DNA of 11,664 nucleotides, from positions 1-11,664 of the forward strand of contig JBGSWC010000452.1 of the NCBI GenBank assembly GCA_041752635.1. The letters run 5' to 3'. Each line of letters starts with the position of its first letter. Within the stretch, counting starts at the first letter, position 1. This DNA comes from JBGSWC01 sp041752635 (GTDB lineage Bacteria > Planctomycetota > Planctomycetia > Pirellulales > Lacipirellulaceae). The position numbers and the translations under genes are program-made. Below the pieces are notes generated by a model. That model was not told where the DNA came from and did not search any database. It saw only the letters and a list, made by a program, of their open reading frames with translations. Below, piece after piece: positions 1 through 6,444 of this stretch.

Positions 1-491
1 GACCGCCCCCCCGGATACCACCGCTCGGACTGACGGCGTTCGCCTTCGGCCGTGACGTGAACGAGCGCCGCACGCTGGAGCATTGACTTGCCGAATAGCC
101 GCAGATAGACGCGCTTCTTGATTCCCTTTTGCTGCATCGGCCAGTCATCGAGCATGCCGTGAAGCGACACGATGTAGGGAGTGCCGCTCTGCTGACAGGC
201 TCGTGCGAAACGCAGATTGAAACGATCCCAGGGCGTATGCAAATGCACGACATCGTGCTGTGCGACGAGTGCCTTGACGCCATCGTGGCTGATGCCGCGC
301 AGGTTTTGGATGCGGGGTGCGTCGGCGGGCCACTCGTTTGGTACATCGGCCGTGTCAAAAGTCGCCAGCGTGATCGCATTGCCCCGTTCGGCCAGTACAC
401 CGCACAAGTCGAGCACGCAGCGAACGACGCCCCCCGCTTCGAGGCGAACCGCGTCGATGTAGTGTAGTATGCGTGGTGGCTGAGTTGTCAC
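1..491 (-). CDS. Family-4 glycosyltransferase, N-terminal part (partial, runs off left edge)
   Basis: The reverse strand is open from about position 539 to the window edge and encodes the donor-independent N-terminal Rossmann half of a GT-B glycosyltransferase (glycosyltransferase family 4, 'group 1' type). Taking GTG at 489-491 as start gives 163 visible residues. Seen in the translation: the opening strand ILHYIDAV, then EAGGVVR (residues 18-24), the glycine loop typical of these enzymes before the first helix; HLHTPWD (83-89); SLHGMLDDW (109-117); KKRVYLRLF (125-133); and HVTAEGE (145-151), the usual end of the N-domain. The C-terminal nucleotide-sugar domain lies outside the window. These enzymes usually act on the cytoplasmic face of the membrane in building polysaccharide or glycolipid. 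The sugar and acceptor cannot be told. No good ribosome site is seen; an in-frame TTG at 539 is an alternative start but would overlap the divergent gene. The two divergent starts are only 30 bp apart. Confidence 0.85.
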   Translation of the reverse strand, partial: MTTQPPRILHYIDAVRLEAGGVVRCVLDLCGVLAERGNAITLATFDTADVPNEWPADAPRIQNLRGISHDGVKALVAQHDVVHLHTPWDRFNLRFARACQQSGTPYIVSLHGMLDDWPMQQKGIKKRVYLRLFGKSMLQRAALVHVTAEGERRQSERWYPGGR

Positions 492-521
492 GCTTGGCTC
501 GTTGGGACCAGATGAATCAAC

Positions 522-917
522 ATGAATGAACCGCGTCAAGAAAGCGTAAACCCTTTTCAGCCGTCAGCGGTCGACGCGACCGAGGGGGTGACTTCGACCG
601 CTATTATATCGACTGTCGATACGTCGACCGAGCCTACGCGATTCCGGTGGCAGGTGATACCGGCGGTCATCACGACGATTCCGCTAATCTACACGATCTC
701 CGCGGCTTTCATGCTGGGAACCTATGTAATCGGATCGATCTTCGATAATTCGCCGGACGTCGGTGCTACAATGCATTGCGTGAGCACGATGGCCGTCTCA
801 TGTTCGTTAGGGATGTCGATTCACGCTTGGTGGAACGAGCGGGCGGGCGACGCAATTGTTTGGACAGCCATCGCAGTGGCGATTTTTGTAGTGATGTTGA
901 CACCGACAGTTAGTTAG
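522..917 (+). CDS. Small hypothetical membrane protein with N-P-F-Q-P opening motif
   Basis: A 131-residue protein of unknown function. The N-terminus is polar and contains NPFQPS (residues 10-15), a short proline motif that recurs at the start of many small planctomycete membrane proteins. A Ser/Thr-rich stretch (24-39) follows. Three hydrophobic stretches are visible: about 45-73, a weaker one about 84-103 with two cysteines (86 and 94), and 111-127 at the C-terminus, so it is probably an inner-membrane protein with two or three spans. No catalytic motif is recognised. The ATG at 522 is preceded by GGGACC, a weak purine-rich site about 12 nt upstream. A second ATG at 512 is out of frame. 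It is divergent from the glycosyltransferase, so a functional link is not implied. The existence of the gene is likely; its function is unknown. Confidence 0.7.
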   Translation: MNEPRQESVNPFQPSAVDATEGVTSTAIISTVDTSTEPTRFRWQVIPAVITTIPLIYTISAAFMLGTYVIGSIFDNSPDVGATMHCVSTMAVSCSLGMSIHAWWNERAGDAIVWTAIAVAIFVVMLTPTVS

Positions 918-968
918 TCGTTACGTTGTCTTGCGTTGGCCGCAATGGCCTTTTAGAAACGTAATCGC

Positions 969-1451
969 CTACGCCGGCACGATGAAACTCAAGTGCATCT
1001 CCGCATGACGGCAATGGAAGGCGATCCAATCGTCGCGCGTCATTTTGCCTAAGAACTTCGACTTCGCCGGGAGCGTGGCCGACTCAAAGCGATCGACGGC
1101 GACGCGAAACGCTTCGATTCCCGCGCGAGTCTCGACTTCGTCGGGAGGCATAAAGACCGGCTTCATCGACGGAGTCATCTGAAAGCCGGGCCGGAGGCCA
1201 TTCTTGAGCAACCACCCCTTAAACAGCGGCGCGAACCAGCCAATCACCAGCGGCGGGGCGACCTGGTTGTCGTCGGTTGCGCTGTCGAGCGACTGGGCCA
1301 AATGTCGGCAGATTCTTCCCAGGCTCCAGTTGCCCAGTTGCTGCCACTCGCCGGCCGCGAGTCGCTCGGCGTCGGCGAGCGCTTCGCCGATCGTGGCGAA
1401 ATGCAATTCGCGGCGACCGGTGACTTTGGCCGTGTTGACGGTTGCGGGCAT
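969..1451 (-). CDS. DUF1569 (DinB/YfiT-like four-helix) protein
   Basis: A 160-residue cytoplasmic protein that matches the DUF1569 family, which belongs to the DinB/YfiT superfamily of metal-binding four-helix bundles and is common in planctomycetes. What is visible: LGNWSLGRICRHLAQSLD (residues 39-56) with His50 in the helix where DinB proteins hold their first metal ligand, and a C-terminal helix with His146, His149 and His153 (H-A-E-M-H supplies the HxxxH pair). The order H50 / H149 / H153 fits the superfamily's three-histidine site. The length is normal for the family. Members are guessed to be thiol- or metal-dependent transferases or stress proteins, but no reaction is established for DUF1569. 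The ATG at 1451 is the only sensible start and no strong ribosome site precedes it. It is followed by its own 3' gap and is probably monocistronic. Family call firm, role unknown. Confidence 0.85.
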   Translation of the reverse strand: MPATVNTAKVTGRRELHFATIGEALADAERLAAGEWQQLGNWSLGRICRHLAQSLDSATDDNQVAPPLVIGWFAPLFKGWLLKNGLRPGFQMTPSMKPVFMPPDEVETRAGIEAFRVAVDRFESATLPAKSKFLGKMTRDDWIAFHCRHAEMHLSFIVPA

Positions 1452-1483
1452 TTGTTTAGTCGCTTCTCGTAGCTAAGCCGACC

Positions 1484-1509
1484 GTCATTTCCGCCTGCTT
1501 GGGAGTGAC
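1484..1509. repeat. Degenerate GTCATTCCC-type hairpin between DUF1569 and cytochrome genes
   Basis: GTCATTTCC (1484-1492) and GGGAGTGAC (1501-1509) can pair over nine positions around an 8-nt loop, with two G-U wobbles when read as plus-strand RNA. It is a weakened version of the perfect palindrome at 2690-2719 on the other side of the cytochrome gene. It lies 29 bp past the cytochrome stop codon. On the minus-strand transcript the stem has two mismatches, and no T-run follows, so a terminator role is uncertain. Confidence 0.4.
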
Positions 1510-1537
1510 AAAGGCCCTGACGGAAAAATAAAGTCGG

Positions 1538-2665
1538 TTAAGTCGCACCGCCGGCCGGAGTCGTGAGCTCTTTGATCTCTTTCTCAATCTCGGCTTGTCG
1601 CGCGACGGCGGATTCTTTCTGGGCCTTCGACTCGTCGAGCTTTCGCTGCGCCTCCGCAGCCGCTTCGTCGGCAGCGGCGGCTTGGGCCGTCACCCGTTCG
1701 AGTTCGGCATTGAGTCGCTCGCGAACCACCTCGGGATGATTCCAGCCCAGATTGACTTCGAGGTTGGGTAGCTTTTCTTCAAGCTGTTTGGCTGCCTGAT
1801 ACGTCACTGGCGTTTGCCAAACGTAGAGCTTTTCGAGCCGCTTTGCATCTGCGAGTACAGTGAGCGAAGCGTCGGTCACCTTCGTGCCATAAACGTTCAG
1901 ATAGTCGAGCCCAGGCAACTCGGCAACGGCGGCCACGACCGGGTCGCCAATCTGTGTGTTTTCGAGGTGCAGTTTTCGTAAATGCGTGAAGCTGGCAAGG
2001 TCAGCCGCACAGGCATCGGTGATTGAACTGCCGTGTAAGTCAAGCTCGACCAAGGCGGGTGCGAGACCGACAATCACTTTCACACTCTCGTCGTTCACCG
2101 CTTCCGCCCCGCTGGGAAAGCTGACCCGTAGTTCGTTGCTTCCCGCGTACAGCGGCATGACGAGGGCACCGAGTTTTTCGACAGCCGCGATGGCAGCCGG
2201 TGCCGCTGGCTCGACAGTGGGCAGCGGCGGCAACTCGGTTTTCGTGGTATCGCCAGCCCCATCGTCGGGCGTCGGAGTCTCGGCCGCTGGGGCATCTGCC
2301 GTGACGAGCGCGGCGAAGTCCTTCGTACCGTTGATCCAATTCTTGATCAACTCGATTTGCTCCGCCGGCAATGGCTTCCCCCCCTTGGGCATCCGCAATT
2401 TGTCGTCAGCGGGCAGGATGAGCCTTGCGTAGACCTCGCTGTTGTCAGCATCTTCAGCAAGCAGCAACCCTTCCTCTTCAGCCGCGACAATCGCCTTGGC
2501 GTCGTGGAGGGCGAGTTTCGCGTCACCGAGTTGTTTTTTCTCACCGTGACAGCCGCCGCAGCGTTCCGTGAGAATTGGTTTGATTTGTGTTTCGAAATCA
2601 ATCGCATCGGCCGCCACGGCGGGCACCGCGAGCGATAGGGCAAGCATCAGCATCAAGTGTCGCAT
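1538..2665 (-). CDS. Secreted planctomycete-type cytochrome c domain protein with leucine-rich repeats and C-terminal coiled coil
   Basis: A 375-residue exported haem protein. Start: ATG at 2665 is chosen over the ATG at 2695 because a GGAG site lies 9 nt before it, a signal peptide begins at once (hydrophobic 4-17, cleavage near A-V-A-A at 16-19), and the upstream ATG falls inside a palindrome. The planctomycete cytochrome C domain (PSCyt1 type) spans about 22-118: CGGCH gives haem Cys36, Cys39 and His40, and Met92 in LRMPKGG is the likely distal ligand. An Ala/Pro-rich linker (about 119-165) leads to leucine-rich repeats (about 170-300; ELDLHGSSITD, KLHLENTQIGD, YLNVYGTKVTD). A charged Glu/Lys/Ala-rich coiled coil (about 310-370) ends the protein. 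Such domains are thought to take part in periplasmic electron transfer or binding; the partner is unknown. The usual PSCyt2/PSD1 catalytic partner domains are absent. Confidence 0.9.
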   Translation of the reverse strand: MRHLMLMLALSLAVPAVAADAIDFETQIKPILTERCGGCHGEKKQLGDAKLALHDAKAIVAAEEEGLLLAEDADNSEVYARLILPADDKLRMPKGGKPLPAEQIELIKNWINGTKDFAALVTADAPAAETPTPDDGAGDTTKTELPPLPTVEPAAPAAIAAVEKLGALVMPLYAGSNELRVSFPSGAEAVNDESVKVIVGLAPALVELDLHGSSITDACAADLASFTHLRKLHLENTQIGDPVVAAVAELPGLDYLNVYGTKVTDASLTVLADAKRLEKLYVWQTPVTYQAAKQLEEKLPNLEVNLGWNHPEVVRERLNAELERVTAQAAAADEAAAEAQRKLDESKAQKESAVARQAEIEKEIKELTTPAGGAT

Positions 2666-2689
2666 TTGATTTTTCTCCGGGCGTCTATC

Positions 2690-2719
2690 CGTCATTCCCG
2701 CAAAAGTGGGGGAATGACG
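2690..2719. repeat. Perfect 10-bp palindrome (C)GTCATTCCC / GGGAATGAC(G) upstream of the cytochrome gene
   Basis: CGTCATTCCC (2690-2699) and GGGAATGACG (2710-2719) are exact reverse complements around a 10-nt loop. The sequence resembles widespread bacterial intergenic repeats built on ATTCCC...GGGAAT (the Neisseria dRS3 type is the best known), though common descent is not shown. It sits 25 bp upstream of the cytochrome start. If the candidate promoter at 2746-2775 is used, it would form a hairpin in the 5' leader. Confidence 0.65.
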
Positions 2720-2745
2720 CTGTTCAGTGTTGCTTCTGGCTTTTT

Positions 2746-2775
2746 ATTGTAACTTGCCAACTGGCTCGACTCCAA
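2746..2775 (-). promoter_or_regulatory. Candidate sigma-70-like promoter for the cytochrome gene
   Basis: Read on the minus strand, TACAAT (2751-2746) is a near-consensus -10 box, and TTGGAG (2775-2770) lies 18 nt upstream as a weak -35 box. Transcription would begin near 2739 and give a leader of about 75 nt holding the palindrome at 2690-2719 and the GGAG site. This is sequence-only inference; the -35 match is poor. Confidence 0.3.
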
Positions 2776-2959
2776 CTCCCTGAAAAATCGGTTGCTAAAC
2801 ACAATGGCCAAAAATCGTTGTCGAATTAAGGTAGGGCGTGTGGTAGAACAGACTTGTGGCCGAGAGCGTTGTCGTAGGTAGTAAAAGGGGTCGGCTCCCA
2901 CCAAAATGATTCCTCAACGACTGACTTTCATCACCAACAGAGAGTTTTGATCAATTCTG

Positions 2960-3085
2960 AACCATGTGGTCGTTCAAAACCCAGGACGTCGAGGCGCTCG
3001 TCACGTGAAGAATCGACTGGAAAACAAGTGGTTTTTGTAATCGCGAGGCGACAAAGTCAGACGGGTTTTGAACGCGTGAATGGTT
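2960..3085. repeat. 126-bp imperfect inverted repeat with internal hairpins (structured RNA or MITE-like candidate)
   Basis: CGTTCAAAACCC (2971-2982) and GGGTTTTGAACG (3063-3074) are perfect 12-bp inverted repeats. The arms continue outwards, after a 5-nt mismatch on each side, with AACCAT (2960-2965) and ATGGTT (3080-3085). Between them three smaller hairpins can form: ACGTCGAG-gcg-CTCG-tc-ACGT (2986-3006), AAAAC-aagtg-GTTTT (3021-3035), and TCGC-gag-GCGA (3041-3051). The layout, a closing stem enclosing three hairpins, would suit a structured RNA or a short non-autonomous mobile element. No target-site duplication is seen flanking the arms. The pairing is directly visible; the function is unknown. 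Confidence 0.55.
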
Positions 3086-3174
3086 TCTGCAAATACGTGG
3101 TCAAAACGATCAAAACTATCTATTCAACGCGACCAATTTCGACGTGCCCATTTCGACGACGCAAACCGTTCTTG

Positions 3175-3192
3175 CTGACCGCTGAAAGCTGA
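3175..3192. repeat. Three-unit 7-bp-period repeat (CTGANNN) before the DNA glycosylase
   Basis: CTGA starts at 3175, 3182 and 3189, exactly seven bases apart. On the opposite strand the units read TCAGNNN, the same core as the longer array at 8465-8520. The first unit contains the TGA stop (3176-3178) that closes the glycosylase frame upstream. Confidence 0.5.
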
Positions 3193-3205
3193 TCGTTCGA
3201 CAGCC

Positions 3206-4069
3206 AGGCCCGAAGGCGACACCATTCATCGCACCGCGACTCGACTGAGGCAGTACTTGCCCGGACGCGAGATTCTGGCTGCGCGGGGGCGCGATTGGTT
3301 GGTCGACGCGTCGGCGCTGGCCGGCGCGACGATCGCCGACGTCGAAGCGAGGGGCAAGCACTTGCTCATCAAACTCGCCGATGGCCGCGTCGTGCATGGG
3401 CATAGTGGTATGACTGGCAGTTGGCATGTTTACGCCCACGGCCAAGCCTGGCAGAAGCCCGAGAAGCGTGCCGCGCTGGTGATCGAGACGAGCGAAGTAG
3501 TCGTCGTGTTTTTCAGCCCGAAGCAGCTTGAAGTCCTCTCGCCCGATGGTTTCCGTCGGCACCGTCAGTTACTGATGCTTGGTCCCGACTTGCTCGCCGC
3601 CGAGGTCGACATCGATCAGCTTGTTTTCCGCTTTCGGCGTCACAACGCTGCGCCGCTGGGCGTGGCTGTGATGAAGCAAACCATCTGTTGCGGCATCGGC
3701 AATGTGTATAAGTCGGAGCTCTTGTTCTTGCACAATCTCGACCCTTTCGCGCCGGTCGCTGTGGTCGACGACGACGCGCTGCGTGATCTACTCGATCTGG
3801 CTCGCGAGCTGATGCACTTCAACCTGCAAGGTCACAAGCGAACGACTCGCACCGAAGGTGACGGTGGTCGACTGTGGGTTTATGGACGACGAGGCGAACC
3901 TTGTTACCTGTGCGGTAGCGCGATTCACCTCACTCGCCAAGGGGACGCGGGACGCACGACCTACTGGTGTCCCGATTGTCAACCGGCGGCCGTGGGATAC
4001 GAGTTGGCCCGGCCAGCACGCAACGAGGCTCAGCAGCGACGAAGGCCACCGATTAAGGGGTGTGGGTGA
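3206..4069 (+). CDS. nei: Fpg/Nei-family DNA glycosylase/AP lyase (endonuclease VIII-like) with a lost start codon
   Basis: A base-excision repair enzyme that removes oxidised bases and cleaves the abasic site by beta/delta-elimination. The frame reads PEGDTIHRTATRLRQ from 3209, the exact N-terminus expected of Nei-type enzymes, where Pro2 becomes the N-terminal nucleophile after Met removal and Glu3 is catalytic. The codon before Pro is AGG (3206-3208) instead of ATG, and an in-frame TGA lies at 3176-3178 with no ATG, GTG or TTG between. The first usable start downstream, TTG 3257, would remove Pro2 and Glu3. Otherwise the protein is intact: GKHLLIK with Lys51 (beta-hairpin lysine), the helix-two-turn-helix with GIGNVYKSELL, and a C-terminal zinc finger with Cys233, Cys236, Cys255 and Cys258. 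Length (287 with the AGG counted) is normal with a basic tail. Coordinates begin at AGG. It could be a recent start-loss pseudogene, a sequencing error, or use an unusual start. Confidence 0.8.
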   Translation, partial: RPEGDTIHRTATRLRQYLPGREILAARGRDWLVDASALAGATIADVEARGKHLLIKLADGRVVHGHSGMTGSWHVYAHGQAWQKPEKRAALVIETSEVVVVFFSPKQLEVLSPDGFRRHRQLLMLGPDLLAAEVDIDQLVFRFRRHNAAPLGVAVMKQTICCGIGNVYKSELLFLHNLDPFAPVAVVDDDALRDLLDLARELMHFNLQGHKRTTRTEGDGGRLWVYGRRGEPCYLCGSAIHLTRQGDAGRTTYWCPDCQPAAVGYELARPARNEAQQRRRPPIKGCG

Positions 4070-4092
4070 GAAGAGTGACTGCTGCGCGACTG

Positions 4093-4116
4093 CGACGAGG
4101 CGTAGCTCGTCGGCTA
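4093..4116. repeat. Palindromic repeat copy A (reverse orientation) between convergent genes
   Basis: CGACGAG (4093-4099) and CTCGTCG (4106-4112) pair around a 6-nt loop, followed by GCTA. Read on the minus strand it matches the copy at 8523-8545 base for base. It lies between the convergent ends of the DNA glycosylase (4069) and the TolC-like gene (4150), where a hairpin could end transcription from both sides, although no T-run follows on either strand. Confidence 0.65.
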
Positions 4117-4149
4117 GTGGCGAAGCTTGAGTGCGACGAGTGGGAGAAA

Positions 4150-6234
4150 CTACTTGTCACTATTGACTGGCGGAGTCATCAATTCGATTTCTTCAGTCTC
4201 GACTGCTTCCACGGGCCCCTCGAACAGCATGCCCCCTTCGTGTGGATGCTGGTCGTAGACGCCGTGGCTGACAGCGAGGGCCGCTTTCGTCGAGGCGTAA
4301 TTGAGCGGCATCGATCGTCCGCGTCGACTGGCGAGTTCGGCGGCGTCGCGATAAGCGGCCGCCGGCCAAGCTCCTTCCGCGAGAAACACGCCGTCGAATT
4401 CAAGCAGTGTTCCTTTGCTGAAGTGAACGTTCTTGATTGCGATCGCATGTTCGGTAAGCGAGCGATAGTATCGCGACTCGGCTTCGGCCAAACGTCGCTG
4501 GGCGTCGAGCAGCAAATCGAGCGGCACTTTGTCGGACTCGAACGCGGCACTCACGGCTTCGAGTTGCTCGCGGCTAGCCACCAGTCGGTTGTAGCTGGTG
4601 AGTGCCGTTTCGTAAGCGCGATCGACATCGGCGACGCTGCCGGCCACTTCGTTAACGACTTCGTCTTGAGCATTACGCAGCAAGGCTCGCGAGCGAGCGA
4701 GCAGCAATTCGGCATTGCGAACCGCCGAATGGGCGCGGCGAAAACCGATTGGCATGTCGAGTTCGAGTCCAACTTGCCACTCTTGGAAGTCGCCCGAGAC
4801 GAGGTCGTCGTAAGCATTGTCGAAACGACCGACACCGTTGCTCGACGAATCGAGCAGGTCGTTGCCGAAACCACGGAACCGATAGCGACCAACCGCGTCG
4901 AGCTGTGGCAGCAAATGATTCTTGCTCGCGATCAATTCCAATTCACGACCGCGGATGGCCCACTTTTGGCGACGCAACTCGGCACGACGGACGACCGCTT
5001 CGCTCGCCACCTCGTGCCAGTCGAACGAGATCGCAGCGAGCACCGGTTCGTCGCGCGGACGGAGTAGCTCGCCATCGGCGGCCGGCAGATTCATCAGCAG
5101 CCGCAGGCGGCGTTCGGCAACATGCACACCTGGGTTGCCCCGGAAGGTGCCTCCGGGGCTGCCATTACCGACACGAGTGCCGTCGAACAGTCGGCCCGAG
5201 AGCGCATTTTGGACTTCCTCTTCAAAGCGATAGTACTGTTCGCGGGCCTGGGCCTCTTTCTCGGCTTCGCCACCGCGGCGGCCCGCCTCGTACAATGCTC
5301 GCACCCGGCGCCAAGTCTCGAGCGATGTGTCGCGAGCGGCAATTTTGGCGTCGAGGTCGCGATAGGCGAAGTACAAATCCCAGTAGGCGTTTTCGATGTT
5401 GCTCACGTAGTTGCGAACGGCGATTTCAAACTCCGTGAGCTCGACATCGGTCCGCACGCGAGCGAGCAGTACACCATTGTAAGTGCCTGGCGCGGTCCCC
5501 GGGCCAGCAATGCGATTGAACTGCATTCCGCTCCCTTGCAGCAGCGGATGGCGTGCCTCCATTTCCATTTTCACGGTATACGCGTGCGTGAAGGCATTGC
5601 CGGGGGCGTTGTTCGAGTCGAATTCAATGATGTTGCGAGCGGCGAATTCGGTTCCTGTGACCGAGCGCTTGGTGATTTGACTCTGCGAAACGGCCGCGTC
5701 TTGGGTCAGCAATCGCGTACCACCGCCGAAGAATTCGTTGTTGATCGCCCGGTCGTTATTCTCGAAAGAGAAATCCGAACGAAACTGAGCATCGAATGCA
5801 CTGAGCGCCGCTTCGATGCCGCGCGTTGCATCGGTTTCGACAATCGCCTTGTCGTAAATTGTCTCGACAGCATCGGGTGTGCGGACGATGGCACCCCCCA
5901 GATCGGGCAGCACGTCGCTGGTCGCGAGCGCCAGTTGCACAGTCTCGGCCAGTGTGATGTCGCGGTACTTAGTCGGTTCGCCCGACGACAAAAGCCGCGG
6001 CGCGAGTGATTTGATTTTCGCGTCACACTCGGCTTCGGAACAAGAATTGATGGCCGGAAATTCAATCGCGCTGGCCGTTTTTAGATAAGGATCGCAGGCG
6101 ACACCGTCGCCACAGGCCACAAACGCATCGCGACGCGCACGGCACCCGGGTGCTAGCAGCACCAGAATCGCGAGCAGCAGCCTAAGCGATTTACTTTTGC
6201 GATGCATCGACGGCGAGTTCGTTGAGTTAGCCAT
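4150..6234 (-). CDS. TolC-family outer-membrane efflux protein, probable lipoprotein
   Basis: A 694-residue outer-membrane channel protein that would carry exported molecules from periplasmic adaptors to the outside. The N-terminus has a basic stretch, a hydrophobic run (19-28) and L-A-P-G-C (27-31), a plausible though imperfect lipobox with Cys31 as the lipid site, as in OprM-type channels. Four more cysteines (41, 47, 65, 70) follow in a short pre-domain. The body shows two repeats of long amphipathic, Ala/Arg/Glu-rich helices typical of TolC: about 275-340 (NYVSNIENAYWDLYFAYRDL) leading to RRLRLLMNL near 380, and about 410-600 (KNHLLPQLDAVGRYRFRG, then GLELDMPIGF, then LLDAQRRLAEAES). It is about 200 residues longer than E. 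coli TolC, with an acidic tail. The start could instead be Met10. It is divergent from the adaptor genes, which are its likely partners. Confidence 0.88.
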   Translation of the reverse strand: MANSTNSPSMHRKSKSLRLLLAILVLLAPGCRARRDAFVACGDGVACDPYLKTASAIEFPAINSCSEAECDAKIKSLAPRLLSSGEPTKYRDITLAETVQLALATSDVLPDLGGAIVRTPDAVETIYDKAIVETDATRGIEAALSAFDAQFRSDFSFENNDRAINNEFFGGGTRLLTQDAAVSQSQITKRSVTGTEFAARNIIEFDSNNAPGNAFTHAYTVKMEMEARHPLLQGSGMQFNRIAGPGTAPGTYNGVLLARVRTDVELTEFEIAVRNYVSNIENAYWDLYFAYRDLDAKIAARDTSLETWRRVRALYEAGRRGGEAEKEAQAREQYYRFEEEVQNALSGRLFDGTRVGNGSPGGTFRGNPGVHVAERRLRLLMNLPAADGELLRPRDEPVLAAISFDWHEVASEAVVRRAELRRQKWAIRGRELELIASKNHLLPQLDAVGRYRFRGFGNDLLDSSSNGVGRFDNAYDDLVSGDFQEWQVGLELDMPIGFRRAHSAVRNAELLLARSRALLRNAQDEVVNEVAGSVADVDRAYETALTSYNRLVASREQLEAVSAAFESDKVPLDLLLDAQRRLAEAESRYYRSLTEHAIAIKNVHFSKGTLLEFDGVFLAEGAWPAAAYRDAAELASRRGRSMPLNYASTKAALAVSHGVYDQHPHEGGMLFEGPVEAVETEEIELMTPPVNSDK

Positions 6235-6444
6235 TGCGAGTTGCCAGCACCGACCAGACGAGCCGAGCGGCGCTGCCTATTTGTTTCGACCACGCGCTAC
6301 TGGCATAATCAGCAAAACTTGCCAACTCACCGCGATCGGTGTGAACGGAAAAACAGGCAAACTACGCGCTAGCGACGGCGGACCCCGCGTGGCTTATTTG
6401 CCACATCCCGCGCCAAAACCGCCGGGACGTTTATACTGAGGCCT
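6235..6444. promoter_or_regulatory. Divergent promoter region between the TolC-like gene and the adaptor operon
   Basis: This 210-bp gap must hold promoters for both directions. On the plus strand TATACT (6432-6437) resembles a -10 box only 7 nt before the ATG at 6445, so the adaptor mRNA might be leaderless; no good -35 box is seen at the normal distance. A hairpin-like element CACCG-cgat-CGGTG (6328-6341) is nested in a wider TTGCC (6319-6323) / GGCAA (6356-6360) pair, and could be an operator. No Shine-Dalgarno site stands out for either gene. All of this is inference from sequence. Confidence 0.35.

Larger units (their letters stand above)
2720..3205. other. Gene-free intergenic region
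   Basis: About 490 bp with lower GC than its neighbours and no convincing gene. Short open frames here (for example minus 2692-2904 and plus 2947-3192) lack recognisable motifs, hydrophobic patterning or ribosome sites and look like chance. The region holds the candidate promoter at 2746-2775, the large inverted repeat at 2960-3085, and a three-unit heptad array at 3175-3192 just before the DNA glycosylase. The stretch 2776-2959 shows nothing identifiable. Confidence 0.6.

Noticed and set aside
129..467. 112-codon plus-strand open frame
   Set aside because: Antisense to the glycosyltransferase motifs on the minus strand; its own translation has no recognised features.
2692..2904. 70-codon minus-strand open frame upstream of the cytochrome gene
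   Set aside because: Covers the candidate promoter and palindrome; no ribosome site, no motif, basic unpatterned composition.
2947..3192. 81-codon plus-strand open frame
   Set aside because: Lies across the inverted-repeat structure; Arg/Ser/Lys-rich translation without a recognisable pattern.
4093..4116. Rho-independent terminator
   Set aside because: The hairpin is suitably placed between convergent genes but has no T-run on either strand and is a copy of a repeat found elsewhere, so it is listed as a repeat.
4060..5067. 335-codon open frame on the plus strand inside the TolC-like gene
   Set aside because: Antisense to a clearly recognisable TolC-family protein; no motif or ribosome site; high-GC codon bias readily opens the opposite strand.
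2751..6327. Shared 12-mer AACTTGCCAACT at 2751-2762 and 6316-6327, each 82-86 bp upstream of a minus-strand gene start
   Set aside because: A few identical 12-mers are expected by chance in a window this size, and the surrounding bases do not extend the match; only the similar position is suggestive.
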